A stretch of 64,000 bases of DNA, from NCBI GenBank assembly GCA_945871915.1, contig CAMBXO010000004.1, forward strand, positions 1 through 64,000, read 5' to 3'. Shown piece after piece: positions 18,281 to 27,216 of the stretch. This DNA comes from Singulisphaera sp. GP187. GTDB lineage: Bacteria; Planctomycetota; Phycisphaerae; Phycisphaerales; SM1A02. Each line of letters starts with the position of its first letter. Within the stretch, counting starts at the first letter, position 1. The position numbers were made by a program, and so were the translations under genes. The notes beneath the pieces were generated by a model. It made no database searches, was not told the DNA's origin, and was given only the letters and a program-made list of their open reading frames with translations.

Positions 18281-20233
18281 GTGACCACTGCCCCCACTGC
18301 TCACTGCGGCTCATGCACAGTGAATTCCAGCAGTCCGGAAACACATGGCGCCGCAGGCCTTTGGGTGCCAATCCTTGCTGGCCTTGCCATTGCGGCGGCT
18401 TTTGCCACAGAGAGCAACTGGATTGTGGCGCCTCGTGAAGTGCAATGGGCATTTGTTGTTGTTGCCTATGTCGTTGCCGGATGGAACGCGATGATCCGCG
18501 GAATTCAGTTGGCGCTTCGGCTTCACTTGGATGTGGATTTCCTCATGGTCGTCGCAGCGATCGGCGCTGCATGCATTGGAAGGTGGCTCGATGGCGGTCT
18601 CCTTCTCTTTCTCTTTTCTCTGGGCAATGCGCTCGAGGACTACGCAATGGGGCAGGCTCGCAACGCCATTCGGGCTCTTGGAAAACTGACTCCACGTGTG
18701 GCACGCCGGCAGCGAGGCTCCATTGAGGAAGAAGTGCCGATTGAACAGTTGGTGATTGGCGACATGGTGGTGGTGCTGCCTGGCGAACGCCTGCCGGCTG
18801 ACGGTCGCATCGACAATGGGACCAGCGCGGTGGATCAAAGCCCGATGACTGGTGAAAGCGTCCCCGTGGAGAAATCCGTTGGAGACGAAGTTTTTGCCGG
18901 CACGGTGAATGGCGACGGAAGCCTTCTGATTTCGGTGACGCGGCTCGCCGCTGATAGCACGATGGCTCGCATGATTGTCATGGTCGAGTCGGCGCAAAAC
19001 GAAAAGGGAAAGACCCAGCGAATCGCCGAGGCGTTTACACGCATCTATGTTCCATGCGTGGTTGCCGCGACCATTGTCGCGATCATTCTTCCGACTTCGC
19101 TCGACTGGCTTGCCTTCCATGAGGCTCTGCTTCGCGCGATCGCCATGCTCGTTGGTGCAAGCCCTTGCGCTCTTGCGATTAGTACTCCCGCGGCCGTCCT
19201 TGCAGGCGTTGCAAGAGCTGCCCGTTTCGGCGTGCTGATCAAGGGTGGATTGCACCTTGAGAGCCTTTCCACCATTCGCGCGATCGCGATGGATAAGACG
19301 GGCACGATCACACTTGGGCGACCTGAGATTTCCGAAATCGCAACGGCGCCTGGCGTCGACCCCATGCGCCTGCTTGCACTGGCTGCGGCACTTGAAAGGC
19401 GAAGCGAGCATCCGATTGCGCGTGCTCTCGTCCTTGCAGCCGATTCCCGCGGCGCCCCGTCGCTGATTGCTGATGATGTGGTTGCAATCCAAGGCAAGGG
19501 TCTGCAGGGCAATCTGAATGGATCGCTTTTGCAAGCGGGTTCACCTCGGTTGCTGGCTGAAATTGCTGAGGGGGTTCCACCGTCTCTGCAAGAGACCATT
19601 TCACGACTGGACGCGGCTGGACACACCATCGTCTGTGTTGTGCTCGATCGAGTCCTTCAGGGAGTATTCGCCCTAAGCGATCGACCGCGGCCGGAATCAG
19701 CCAAGGCCATCGCTCGATTACAGTCGATGGGCATTCGCCCCATCATCATGCTCACGGGTGATCGCCGCGCTGTGGCCACTCGCATTGGTGCGGAAGTTGG
19801 CGTGGACAGCGTGCGAGCGGAACTCATGCCGCAGGACAAAATTGAAGCCGTGCGAGAAATTCTGCACACCCATCACGCCATGGCCATGGTGGGTGATGGC
19901 ATCAACGACGCTCCGGCGTTGGCGATGGCGACTGTTGGAATTGCTATGGGTCGAAGCGGAACAGATGTGGCTCTGGAGGCGGCGGATGTGGCGTTGATGG
20001 CTGATGACCTTGGTCGGCTTCCATTTACGGTGGCTCTGTCAAGGTTTGCACGGAGCGTGATCCGTCAAAATGTTTTCATCAGCATGGGCATGGTGATCGC
20101 TCTGATTCCGCTCACGCTCCTAGGTTTTGTCAACACCACGCTTGCAGTGATCATGCATGAGGGCAGTACCGTAGCGGTGGTCTTGAATGGACTTCGCCTT
20201 CTGGTATGGAGAGACACAGACGCTCACGAATAA
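18281..20233 (+). CDS. P1B-type heavy-metal efflux ATPase (P1B-4-like)
   Basis: Pumps a divalent metal out of the cytoplasm using ATP. 650 residues from a GTG at 18281. It has the actuator TGES (190-193), the phosphorylated Asp338 in DKTGT, the hinge GDGINDAPA near 545, and about six to eight membrane helices. The transport site is SPC (294-296) in place of CPC, and the sixth helix carries HEGS (626-629); together these mark the P1B-4 group, whose members move Co2+, Zn2+ or Fe2+. It lacks an N-terminal heavy-metal domain, although HCGSC occurs at residues 8-12. It is transcribed divergently from the flavoprotein gene. The exact metal is not determinable. Confidence 0.93.
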   Translation: MTTAPTAHCGSCTVNSSSPETHGAAGLWVPILAGLAIAAAFATESNWIVAPREVQWAFVVVAYVVAGWNAMIRGIQLALRLHLDVDFLMVVAAIGAACIGRWLDGGLLLFLFSLGNALEDYAMGQARNAIRALGKLTPRVARRQRGSIEEEVPIEQLVIGDMVVVLPGERLPADGRIDNGTSAVDQSPMTGESVPVEKSVGDEVFAGTVNGDGSLLISVTRLAADSTMARMIVMVESAQNEKGKTQRIAEAFTRIYVPCVVAATIVAIILPTSLDWLAFHEALLRAIAMLVGASPCALAISTPAAVLAGVARAARFGVLIKGGLHLESLSTIRAIAMDKTGTITLGRPEISEIATAPGVDPMRLLALAAALERRSEHPIARALVLAADSRGAPSLIADDVVAIQGKGLQGNLNGSLLQAGSPRLLAEIAEGVPPSLQETISRLDAAGHTIVCVVLDRVLQGVFALSDRPRPESAKAIARLQSMGIRPIIMLTGDRRAVATRIGAEVGVDSVRAELMPQDKIEAVREILHTHHAMAMVGDGINDAPALAMATVGIAMGRSGTDVALEAADVALMADDLGRLPFTVALSRFARSVIRQNVFISMGMVIALIPLTLLGFVNTTLAVIMHEGSTVAVVLNGLRLLVWRDTDAHE

Positions 20234-20245
20234 CTCTCTGCTCCC

Positions 20246-21859
20246 TCACTCCGAATAGGACGGCTCGTACACCTTGGAACGAACGAACGCCGCGACATCC
20301 TTGGGGCGCTCGACTCCAGCAAACCCCTTGTCAAAGATCATCGTTGCTACTTCTATGGCCTCCCGCACCAGCGTTTCGTGAATTTCAGCTACTGGTGGAT
20401 AGATCAACCCCACTCGCAAATCTTCGTCTGACACCTGCTCCGCAAGACTTTCTGCCGCGCGCAGAAACATGTCGTCCGTCACGCGACTCGCCTGCGTGAC
20501 ATACACCGCCAGTCCGATGGCTGGATAGATATAGACATTATTTCCCTGCCCTGGAACAAACAGTTTGCCCTGGTAATGCAGCGGCGAAAATGGACTTCCG
20601 CTTGCAAAGATCGCTCGACCCTTAGAGTGCTCAATCGCCTCACGCGCGGTGCACTCACTCTTAGAAGTTGGATTGGAATAGGGAAAGATCACTGGCCGAT
20701 CATTGAGCCTCGCCATCTCCGCAATCACTTGCGGAGTGAACGATCCTGCAACGGTGCTCACACCAATGATCGCCGTTGGCTTGATGGCCTTGACCACATC
20801 AAGCAACTCCCGCATTGGCGGATGTTCATGTACGTAGGGCTTCTGATACTCCGTCAATCCCGCAGTCGTAGTCGTCACGAGTCCCTTTGAGTTCATCAGG
20901 AAACATCGCGACTGTGCTTCCTTCAGGGTGAGCCCCTCGTGGGTCATTTGCAGACAGCACAAATCAGCAATGCCTATGGCGGCACTTCCCGCGCCGTAAA
21001 ACACAATGCGATGATCTCGCAGGCGATCCCCGCGGATACGAGAAGCACCCATCATGCCTGCAACCGCCACGGCCGCCGTGCCCTGAATATCATCGTTGAA
21101 GCAACACACACGCTCGCGATAGCGCATCAGCAATGGAATCGCCGTCTTGTTTGTGAAGTCCTCAAACTGAATGCAGCAGCGAGGAAAGACTTCTTGGACG
21201 GCCATGACAAATTCATCCACAAACGCGTCATACTTTGCACCGGTGATGCGTCGCTGCCGCAACCCGGGATACAGAGGATCGTTCAGAAACGCTTCGTTGT
21301 TGGTCCCCACATCGAGCGTGACCGGAAGCGTGACCTCCGGAGGCACGCCGCCGCATGCCGAATACAGGGAAAGCTTTCCAATGGGAATTCCCATGCCGCA
21401 CACACCTTGGTCGCCAAGCCCAAGAATGCGTTCGCCATCGGTGACCACAATAAAACGCACATCCTGCTCCGGCCAGTTGCGCAAAACATCTCGAATGCGC
21501 CCCTTGCGGGGCAGCCCGATATACAACCCGCGCGGCCTGCGAAGAATGTGGCCGAACTTTTGACACGCCTCGCCAACGGTCGGCGTGTACACCAGCGGCA
21601 TCATTTCGGCGGTCTCGCTTCGCAACAATGTGTAAAAGAGCCGCTCGTTATGGTCGGCCAGTTCGTTCAAATACACATACTTATCTAGATCGGTGGTGCA
21701 CTGCTGCAATTGCCGCCGCACCCGAAGCATCTGATCACTTTGACTTGCCACGCCATCGGGCAATAAGCCCACCAATCCCAGTGCGTCGCGCTCAGCCTCG
21801 GTAAATCCGGTTCCCTTGTTCAATCGTGCGTTGTTCAGAATGTCGCGACCCTGTGCCAT
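20246..21859 (-). CDS. maeA: NAD(P)-dependent malic enzyme
   Basis: Oxidatively decarboxylates malate to pyruvate. 537 residues, the size of the long SfcA/MaeA class rather than the 400-residue bacterial class. Visible are the substrate loop PLVYTPTVGEACQKF, ILGLGDQGVCGMGIPIGKL, the metal-binding QFEDF and CCFNDDIQGTAAVAVAG, and the nucleotide fold FYGAGSAAIGIADL. The residues after the GxGxAxxG fold (CCLQMTHEG) do not let me settle NAD against NADP. It starts with ATG 24 nt after the small lipoprotein gene and may be read through from the cupredoxin-cyclase operon. It converges on the P-type ATPase with only 12 nt between stops, and no terminator is seen. Confidence 0.95.
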   Translation of the reverse strand: MAQGRDILNNARLNKGTGFTEAERDALGLVGLLPDGVASQSDQMLRVRRQLQQCTTDLDKYVYLNELADHNERLFYTLLRSETAEMMPLVYTPTVGEACQKFGHILRRPRGLYIGLPRKGRIRDVLRNWPEQDVRFIVVTDGERILGLGDQGVCGMGIPIGKLSLYSACGGVPPEVTLPVTLDVGTNNEAFLNDPLYPGLRQRRITGAKYDAFVDEFVMAVQEVFPRCCIQFEDFTNKTAIPLLMRYRERVCCFNDDIQGTAAVAVAGMMGASRIRGDRLRDHRIVFYGAGSAAIGIADLCCLQMTHEGLTLKEAQSRCFLMNSKGLVTTTTAGLTEYQKPYVHEHPPMRELLDVVKAIKPTAIIGVSTVAGSFTPQVIAEMARLNDRPVIFPYSNPTSKSECTAREAIEHSKGRAIFASGSPFSPLHYQGKLFVPGQGNNVYIYPAIGLAVYVTQASRVTDDMFLRAAESLAEQVSDEDLRVGLIYPPVAEIHETLVREAIEVATMIFDKGFAGVERPKDVAAFVRSKVYEPSYSE

Positions 21860-21882
21860 CGCTTCAGTCTAACCACGGCACG

Positions 21883-22275
21883 TCACATTGAACCAAGCGT
21901 CACACGCGCCGCAGCGGTTCGCGTCCAAATGCCCTTCAGCATCGCCTCGCGAAGTGCACACGTTTCACGCACGGCCGTTGCCGAAAACTCGCCAGCTGAA
22001 AGCGTGATGGTGTACACACCTGTGTCATCCACACATTGCTTGGATTCTTGCCGATACCGAAAGGTGGCCACCTCACCATCAAAGGTGTATTCACCGATGA
22101 TCGGCTTCGGCTTAGGGCCAGGCACTTCGAGAACCAAGATGCCAGTGTCCTCACAGGTCAGCGACACGCCCTCAGAATTTCGCCATGAACCCGCGAGCCC
22201 GTCGCTCGCCACGCGAGGGGGTGGACCCTTGCACCCTGCAAGCAACGCTATGAGAAGTAGAACCCACGGGCGCAT
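21883..22275 (-). CDS. Small lipoprotein of unknown function
   Basis: 130 residues with a lipoprotein signal peptide ending in LLAGC (Cys15). The mature domain is beta-rich, with four cysteines besides the lipid-anchored one (for example LTCEDTG, KQCVDDTG and RETCALREA) that could form disulfides. The pattern LAGSWRNSEGVSLTCEDTG resembles lipocalin-like or META-type small beta-barrel lipoproteins, but I cannot assign a family. It begins 3 nt after the beta-barrel gene and is clearly in the same transcript. Confidence 0.8.
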   Translation of the reverse strand: MRPWVLLLIALLAGCKGPPPRVASDGLAGSWRNSEGVSLTCEDTGILVLEVPGPKPKPIIGEYTFDGEVATFRYRQESKQCVDDTGVYTITLSAGEFSATAVRETCALREAMLKGIWTRTAAARVTLGSM

Positions 22276-22278
22276 GAA

Positions 22279-23655
22279 TCAGAACTCAACAACCAGTTGA
22301 ATGGCGAACAAGTTGGACCCCTGTTGCTTGCCATAGTCCTGACCGATGTAACTGTATTGCGTCTTGAATTGCACAAAGCGATCAATCTTCCAACCGATGC
22401 AGGCATCGATTCGCCACACATCGTTGTCCCAACTGGTGGTGCCTCCGGCGGGGTTGTCAATGTCGCCGTACAACTGTTGATTCCAACGGCCCGCCAGCCA
22501 GAATTGTGGAGCGAATTTCCATTTGCCCTCGATGAAATAACTGTAGGCACTCACGCTGTAGCCACTGAGGTTCTCCGCATAGGGGACCTGCCACTGACTC
22601 CACGCAAATTCTCCCCAAAGCTCTACTGAACCGTGGGCGTAACTAATATCTGTTCCCACGACGCTTTGGATGCCGTCATTCTTTTGTGCCGTCGCAGTAA
22701 TCGTTGGACTGCTTGTAAGGTAGTTCCCGCGGCTGCCGCTTACGCCCAAATTCCACGCGGCATCGGGTCGCCATCCAAGACGCGCCGTGACTGTTGGATA
22801 CTGAAAGCTTTTGTCCCAAAATTCCCAGTTGCTCGGCCGGCTGCTTAGGCTGGCGTTCTTCACTTCCACCGCATAGTCGATGTTCTGCACGGTGCCTGCG
22901 ATCTGACCGCCGCTGGTGTAACTGGGTCCCCAAATAATTGGCACCCATTTCGTCACCGGATCTGCGGAATCCTTTCGGCCAATAAGCCTCGTTCGCGTCG
23001 GCGAAGCCGTGACATTCCCTGCACCATCCGAAATGCTGGTCATGCCCTCATACATATAGGGGGCGTTGATCAACGGGCTTTGAAAGCTAAAGTGCCTGTT
23101 CACCCATTGCCCATAGCAAGTGGCGAAAGTTCCACCCTTGAGGATGAGTGCGTCGGTATCAAACGGTTTGACCACCGCAAAGTATTCATCCAGGTTTGCA
23201 TTGGGAGACAGATCAACAGGATCAAAGCCACGATAAACCTGTCCCAGAGCGACAAATGAGAAATGCTCGCCAATTTCCATGGATAACAGTCCACTGAGGG
23301 AGGGCCAGTATGTCTGTGACTCACCAGTTTGAATCAGCGCTGGCGGCGGTCGGTCAAAAACGAAATAGTCCTGTGTGAGCCAGAGATCACTGTTGAGTCG
23401 AAATCCACCATCGGGAGATTCGATCGAACGGAATTGCTTGAAACTCTCCACCATGTCTTCAAAAGGATCGCCAGCCGAGAGCTCGTGTGCTTCCAAGCCA
23501 CTTTCGGATTGATCGGGCGTCATCGGCCGATCAAACACGCCCTTGCTCGACGGAAGAACCTGCGCCGTTGGAGCGGGTACCGCCGGTGAATTCTGCAAGG
23601 CCTCGCCACTTGGAGCTGCCGCGAGCACAAGATTGACGATCGTTGTTGTAATCAT
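22279..23655 (-). CDS. Outer-membrane beta-barrel (porin-like) protein
   Basis: 458 residues with an N-terminal export signal, a disordered Pro/Ser-rich stretch to about residue 75, and then alternating aromatic beta strands to the end (for example SVELWGEFAWSQWQ, FWLAGRWNQQLYG and FVQFKTQYSYIGQDYG). It ends in VVEF; a C-terminal Phe on an amphipathic strand is the BAM recognition signal of Gram-negative porins. This supports an outer membrane in this organism. Substrate is unknown; there is no TonB plug. The start overlaps the cyclase stop by four bases (ATGA), so the two proteins are translationally coupled. Confidence 0.85.
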   Translation of the reverse strand: MITTTIVNLVLAAAPSGEALQNSPAVPAPTAQVLPSSKGVFDRPMTPDQSESGLEAHELSAGDPFEDMVESFKQFRSIESPDGGFRLNSDLWLTQDYFVFDRPPPALIQTGESQTYWPSLSGLLSMEIGEHFSFVALGQVYRGFDPVDLSPNANLDEYFAVVKPFDTDALILKGGTFATCYGQWVNRHFSFQSPLINAPYMYEGMTSISDGAGNVTASPTRTRLIGRKDSADPVTKWVPIIWGPSYTSGGQIAGTVQNIDYAVEVKNASLSSRPSNWEFWDKSFQYPTVTARLGWRPDAAWNLGVSGSRGNYLTSSPTITATAQKNDGIQSVVGTDISYAHGSVELWGEFAWSQWQVPYAENLSGYSVSAYSYFIEGKWKFAPQFWLAGRWNQQLYGDIDNPAGGTTSWDNDVWRIDACIGWKIDRFVQFKTQYSYIGQDYGKQQGSNLFAIQLVVEF

Positions 23656-25376
23656 GCGGGCACCTCTGAAGAATCCAATCGATACACCTGTACTGGCGTT
23701 GCGAAGCCTTTCATCATCAGGGGATCAAGTGTAGTCGCCTTCGAGTCTGCCGCAAGGTGCCGATGCACTTGGTCGTCAACATAGACGCACATGGCCGGAG
23801 CCGCCGAGCAAAGTCGTGCGGCAAGATTGACCCTCTCGCCTAAGACCGTGTAATTCAAGCGTTGGATACTGCCCATGCAGCCACCCACCACGTCGCCACA
23901 GGCCACGCCGATTCCCACTTCGATTTTTTCCTTCGCTGACTGATTCATCCTCGCCCGCGTTGCCACCATGTCGAGCGCGCACCGAGCAGCTCGCAGCGCA
24001 TCATCTTGTCCTGGCTTCGGTGCCCCAAACACCGCCATGATCATGTCGCCCACAAACTTGTCGACCACGCCGCCGTGCCGATACACCACCTCGGTCAACG
24101 CCGTCATGTGCTGATTCAGGAGTTCAACCACTTCGTGTGCGGAAAGGCGATTCACCAATGGCGTAAACCCTCGGATGTCGCAAAAGAGAACGGCAACCTG
24201 AAGCGAGACTCCGCCAAGATCCACCGAACCGCCAATCATCTCTTCCGCAATCTCTGGATCGGCAACAAGATCAAGCAGACCCCGATACTTATCCCGCAAT
24301 GTCAGCCCGTGCGTCATTTCATTAAACCGAATCGCCAGCTGCCCCAGTTCATCCTTTCGAGTGATTTCGACCCGAGTGGAATAGTCGCCGCTTCCAATGC
24401 GTTGTGCTGCGTCGCCCAACAAAGCCACGGGTTTGGCAAGATTCCTTGCGATCATGACGGCCGCCACCAATCCCACGACGAGACCGAGCGAACCGGCAGC
24501 GACACCGCTGAGCAGCAGCCTGCGCACCGCCGCATGCATGGGCTCAAGACTGGCTGCAATCACCAATTGAACCGAATCATCGAGAGGGTCAAGTGGCCTT
24601 CGATACGCCACCCACGGCTCCCCGTCGATCTGCAATCGAACTTCGGTTCCCTGCTCGTTGGATTGATTCGCCGAGCGATCACCGATCGAAGTTGCCAATG
24701 AATTCGCTTCCGGTTCCGGAAGTTTCCACCCATAGAGCGTTTGACCAATCAGCAATCCGCTTTGCAATTCGCCGCCACCAGCAATGGATCGGAGCGGCGC
24801 TGGACGAAACTCAAAGAGCATCGCAAGCGAACCAATCACCGTGTGGTCGTCCGGATCAATCACTGGCGTCAACAGAACGGCATAGGGCACACCGTCAAAG
24901 TCGAGATAGCTGATGTGCTGTGCCACCAGTCCGTGCTCGCCCGACCATTTCTGAAGCACATGTTGACTCACCGCAAGATCAAGAGCGGGTGTGCCGCACC
25001 CCGGCTCAATCACATTTCCCTTGGCATTCAGAAACAGATAGCCGTCACTCGCCCGGTCACTCACCGATCCAGACTTTGCGTCGATGAAAAACTCGCGTAA
25101 TTCGTCGTCGGCCACTTGCGAGAGAACTTCGGCATCACCCGAATCCATCGCGGCAAAAATGCGTGGACTGCCGGCAAGTCGCCGACACCTTGTCTGAACC
25201 GAACTCATCTTTGCCGCGCGGACATCCACAATGGATTGCGCCCCAGATCTGAACAAATTATGCAGCGTCGCTAGATAAGCCTGCCGCACTTGGGAGGCAC
25301 TTGCCAACATGCTGCCTCCCGTGGCTACCAACACAACCGCAAACATGCACAGCGAGAGGCGTGTCGCAAATTTCAT
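23652..25376 (-). CDS. Class III adenylate cyclase with periplasmic sensor and HAMP
   Basis: Makes cyclic AMP in response to a periplasmic signal. 574 residues from the ATG at 25376. Order: membrane helix (about 2-24), a Cache-like periplasmic domain of about 260 residues, second helix (about 290-311), HAMP, then the cyclase homology domain (about 393-555). Metal-binding Asp400 (LFCDIRGFTPL) and Asp444 (VDKFVGDMIMAVFG), adenine-selecting Lys440 and Thr510, and transition-state Asn517 and Arg521 (TVLGERVNLAARL) are all present, so it should be active and specific for ATP. It starts 7 nt after the cupredoxin gene and overlaps the porin gene. Confidence 0.93.
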   Translation of the reverse strand: MKFATRLSLCMFAVVLVATGGSMLASASQVRQAYLATLHNLFRSGAQSIVDVRAAKMSSVQTRCRRLAGSPRIFAAMDSGDAEVLSQVADDELREFFIDAKSGSVSDRASDGYLFLNAKGNVIEPGCGTPALDLAVSQHVLQKWSGEHGLVAQHISYLDFDGVPYAVLLTPVIDPDDHTVIGSLAMLFEFRPAPLRSIAGGGELQSGLLIGQTLYGWKLPEPEANSLATSIGDRSANQSNEQGTEVRLQIDGEPWVAYRRPLDPLDDSVQLVIAASLEPMHAAVRRLLLSGVAAGSLGLVVGLVAAVMIARNLAKPVALLGDAAQRIGSGDYSTRVEITRKDELGQLAIRFNEMTHGLTLRDKYRGLLDLVADPEIAEEMIGGSVDLGGVSLQVAVLFCDIRGFTPLVNRLSAHEVVELLNQHMTALTEVVYRHGGVVDKFVGDMIMAVFGAPKPGQDDALRAARCALDMVATRARMNQSAKEKIEVGIGVACGDVVGGCMGSIQRLNYTVLGERVNLAARLCSAAPAMCVYVDDQVHRHLAADSKATTLDPLMMKGFATPVQVYRLDSSEVPA

Positions 25377-25383
25377 GGGCAAA

Positions 25384-26115
25384 TCACCCGGGGCTTCGCC
25401 AATCGACGGTGGCCGTCTCTCCCGGCTTGAGTTCCACCGTGTGTTCGACCGTTTCCTTTGGACTTAGCCACACACGAAAGGTGTGCTTGCCAGCGGGCAA
25501 CCCCTGAAGGCGAAAGTTGCCCTCAGCATCAGTCGTGGCAAAGTAAGGCGACTCCACCACCACAATTTCGCAGCGCATGTGATCATGAATTTCGCAGCGA
25601 AGCGAAACCGTTCCGGGCTTGTCAAAGACAACGGCGGGCCGCTCTTCACCGGGGCGATAGCGCCCGAGATCCAATTTCTTTGCAGCGGAATAGCTAAACA
25701 CACTGTGGTAAATGGGATCGAAATTTGGAAACAGCACCGGCGTGCCAACCTGCACCACCAAGATATTGGGTCGAAACTGAATCCCACGCTGTCCAAGAAT
25801 CACGGGCTCAGCTTTGGAAGTGTCCACCGGCGGAAACGATCCTGTCATCCACACCGCGCTCACTTGTGGATCTGGCGGTTCAGGCCGATCCGTTGATTTG
25901 CCCGCGTACGAACTCACTGAGCTCGAACGCACTTTTCGCGGAAGCACGGTCACTTTCCCCACAACCGCGCACCCACCGTCTGGCTTGGGCGGTGTGATCG
26001 ATGCTGGCGGGGTTGATGGAGAAGAATCTGAGTTCTGCGAAAACGCGACGGCCGCAAGGCAACCCAATCCAAGGACGAGGAACCCAATCTGAAGCGGTTT
26101 TCGTGCCTCGTTCAT
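25384..26115 (-). CDS. Periplasmic cupredoxin-like copper protein
   Basis: 243 residues with an N-terminal signal or anchor helix (about 9-26), a Pro/Ser linker, and a cupredoxin domain (about 105-190). Type-1 copper ligands are all visible: His137 (PIYHSVFSY), Cys174, His177 and Met180 (LRCEIHDHMR). A short beta-sandwich follows (about 192-243, GNFRLQGLPAGKHTFRVWL), like a carboxypeptidase-regulatory or CNA-B repeat. Proteins of this layout are often labelled methylamine-utilization or plastocyanin-like; that name does not prove a role in methylamine use. It is the first gene of the cupredoxin-cyclase-porin-lipoprotein run. Confidence 0.85.
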   Translation of the reverse strand: MNEARKPLQIGFLVLGLGCLAAVAFSQNSDSSPSTPPASITPPKPDGGCAVVGKVTVLPRKVRSSSVSSYAGKSTDRPEPPDPQVSAVWMTGSFPPVDTSKAEPVILGQRGIQFRPNILVVQVGTPVLFPNFDPIYHSVFSYSAAKKLDLGRYRPGEERPAVVFDKPGTVSLRCEIHDHMRCEIVVVESPYFATTDAEGNFRLQGLPAGKHTFRVWLSPKETVEHTVELKPGETATVDWRSPG

Positions 26116-26192
26116 ATCGTGGCAGTTTATCGAGCGAAGTGGGGTACCGCCAATTTCAAAATACCGGTTTACTTTTCAGAATTTGAATTGGA

Positions 26193-26297
26193 TGGTGTTG
26201 AAGTCGGGTGGGGTCACCAGACAAAATCGCAACGGCGTGGCGCATTTTCACGAACCCGTTGCTGAAGGAGGAGCCGGCTCGAGGTGGGCCGGCTTTT
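26193..26297 (+). ncRNA. Candidate structured RNA with terminator hairpin
   Basis: No gene covers 26116-26338, but the plus strand can fold into three consecutive hairpins: TGGTG/CACCA (26193-26197 with 26215-26219); a long stem GCAACGGCGTG paired with CACG and CCGTTGC (26229-26239 with 26249-26252 and 26256-26262, three-base bulge); and AGCCGGC/GCCGGCT (26272-26278 with 26288-26294) followed by TTTT. The last looks like an intrinsic terminator on the plus strand, although no plus-strand gene lies upstream. A weak -10 (CAGAAT, 26177-26182) and -35 (TTTCAA, 26154-26159) are correctly spaced. It matches no RNA family that I recognise. Confidence 0.35.
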
Positions 26298-26338
26298 CCC
26301 ATTGATGCAGCAGATTTTTGCCGCCGGGTGCCTTGTAC

Positions 26339-26875
26339 TTACCCCGTTGGAAACACATGCGGCTGCTCTGGTTTCGGTAGAAACCGGTCTCGCTGGACAA
26401 CCGCTTGCGTTACCCCCTCCGCACGAATCCCTAGATCCACAAATTCAATGACGCCTTGCGATGGAGGGAGATCGCGAACCTTATCCCGCAGGACTTCCTG
26501 CTCCAGCATTCGGTACAGCTCCCGATCAGAAAGATGGTCGGTGTGCAGCAGATACACCCCAAGATCCGCCAGCGTCTCAATGACTTCCCAGAGATTCTGC
26601 TGCACATCGCGATCACAAAGACCTTCCTCACGAGGCATGCTGACTCCCACCTCCTTTAACTGCTGAAGATTGGTGGTCATGGGCGCTAACTCAAAGTCGT
26701 ATTGAAGCGTCCAATACAAATGATCGGTGGGTTGCCCGGTGGCCTTGGCATTTTTCACGAGAGCTTCGATCGCCCGTTCTCGCTCTGCGGCTGCCTCGGC
26801 ACGCAGCCCCCGCTTGCGATGCCTTGTTGGCGGCCGGTCCTGATGTAGCGGCCTGTCCTGATGCGTCATGATCAT
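26339..26875 (-). CDS. Conserved-looking hypothetical protein
   Basis: 178 residues from the ATG at 26875; this start, or the ATG two codons later, sits right behind a near-perfect AAGGGAGGT Shine-Dalgarno, the strongest in the window. There is no signal peptide or membrane helix. Residues 1-20 are basic and contain HQDRP twice. The rest is helical and acidic, with two blocks that look conserved: DHLYWTLQYDFELAPM near 55 and GVYLLHTDHLSDRELYRMLE near 105. I do not recognise the family. It stands alone on its strand, and a candidate structured RNA lies between it and the cupredoxin operon. Confidence 0.7.
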   Translation of the reverse strand: MIMTHQDRPLHQDRPPTRHRKRGLRAEAAAERERAIEALVKNAKATGQPTDHLYWTLQYDFELAPMTTNLQQLKEVGVSMPREEGLCDRDVQQNLWEVIETLADLGVYLLHTDHLSDRELYRMLEQEVLRDKVRDLPPSQGVIEFVDLGIRAEGVTQAVVQRDRFLPKPEQPHVFPTG

Positions 26876-27012
26876 GTGACCTCCCTTCACATGCACACCC
26901 TATGTGCGTTGAATGGGCCTACCCATGATCAGCCCTTTTTTCTAATGGGATTTCAACATTCTGTTTCGCACTCGCCCTTCGCTTTTTCCCGGCTCCACCA
27001 CACAATGCCCCC

Positions 27013-27216
27013 ATGAAGGCCGCTCTCACATTTCTTGGATTCGCCATTGCAGCGTGGGCTCTGTGGCGGCTTCTTGGAAAGCAAGAACAGAACGATGCCG
27101 AGTTCACTCGACGCATCGCTGCGGACGATCGCAGGGCCAAGTCCAACCTAGAAGCCGATGCTCGCGATTCGCAACGCACCAAAATCCATTCATCGACAAC
27201 GGACGAACGGTCTTAG
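27013..27216 (+). CDS. Short single-helix membrane protein
   Basis: 67 residues: one N-terminal hydrophobic helix (ALTFLGFAIAAWALWRLL, about 4-21) and then a charged, probably helical tail rich in Asp, Arg and Lys. It starts with ATG but has no convincing ribosome-binding site. The ORF ends in a 4-nt convergent overlap with the amidase gene. Composition and the clean helix-then-charged layout favour a real gene, but its size makes this uncertain and no function can be given. Confidence 0.45.
   Translation: MKAALTFLGFAIAAWALWRLLGKQEQNDAEFTRRIAADDRRAKSNLEADARDSQRTKIHSSTTDERS

Noticed and set aside
18281-18330. HCGSC at the ATPase N-terminus as a heavy-metal-associated domain
   Set aside because: A real HMA domain needs about 65 residues with GMxCxxC; here only a short cysteine motif is present before the first helix.
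18311-19534. A 407-residue minus-strand frame opposite the P-type ATPase
   Set aside because: Composition is rich in His, Arg and Cys without structure, and the plus strand encodes all ATPase motifs without interruption.
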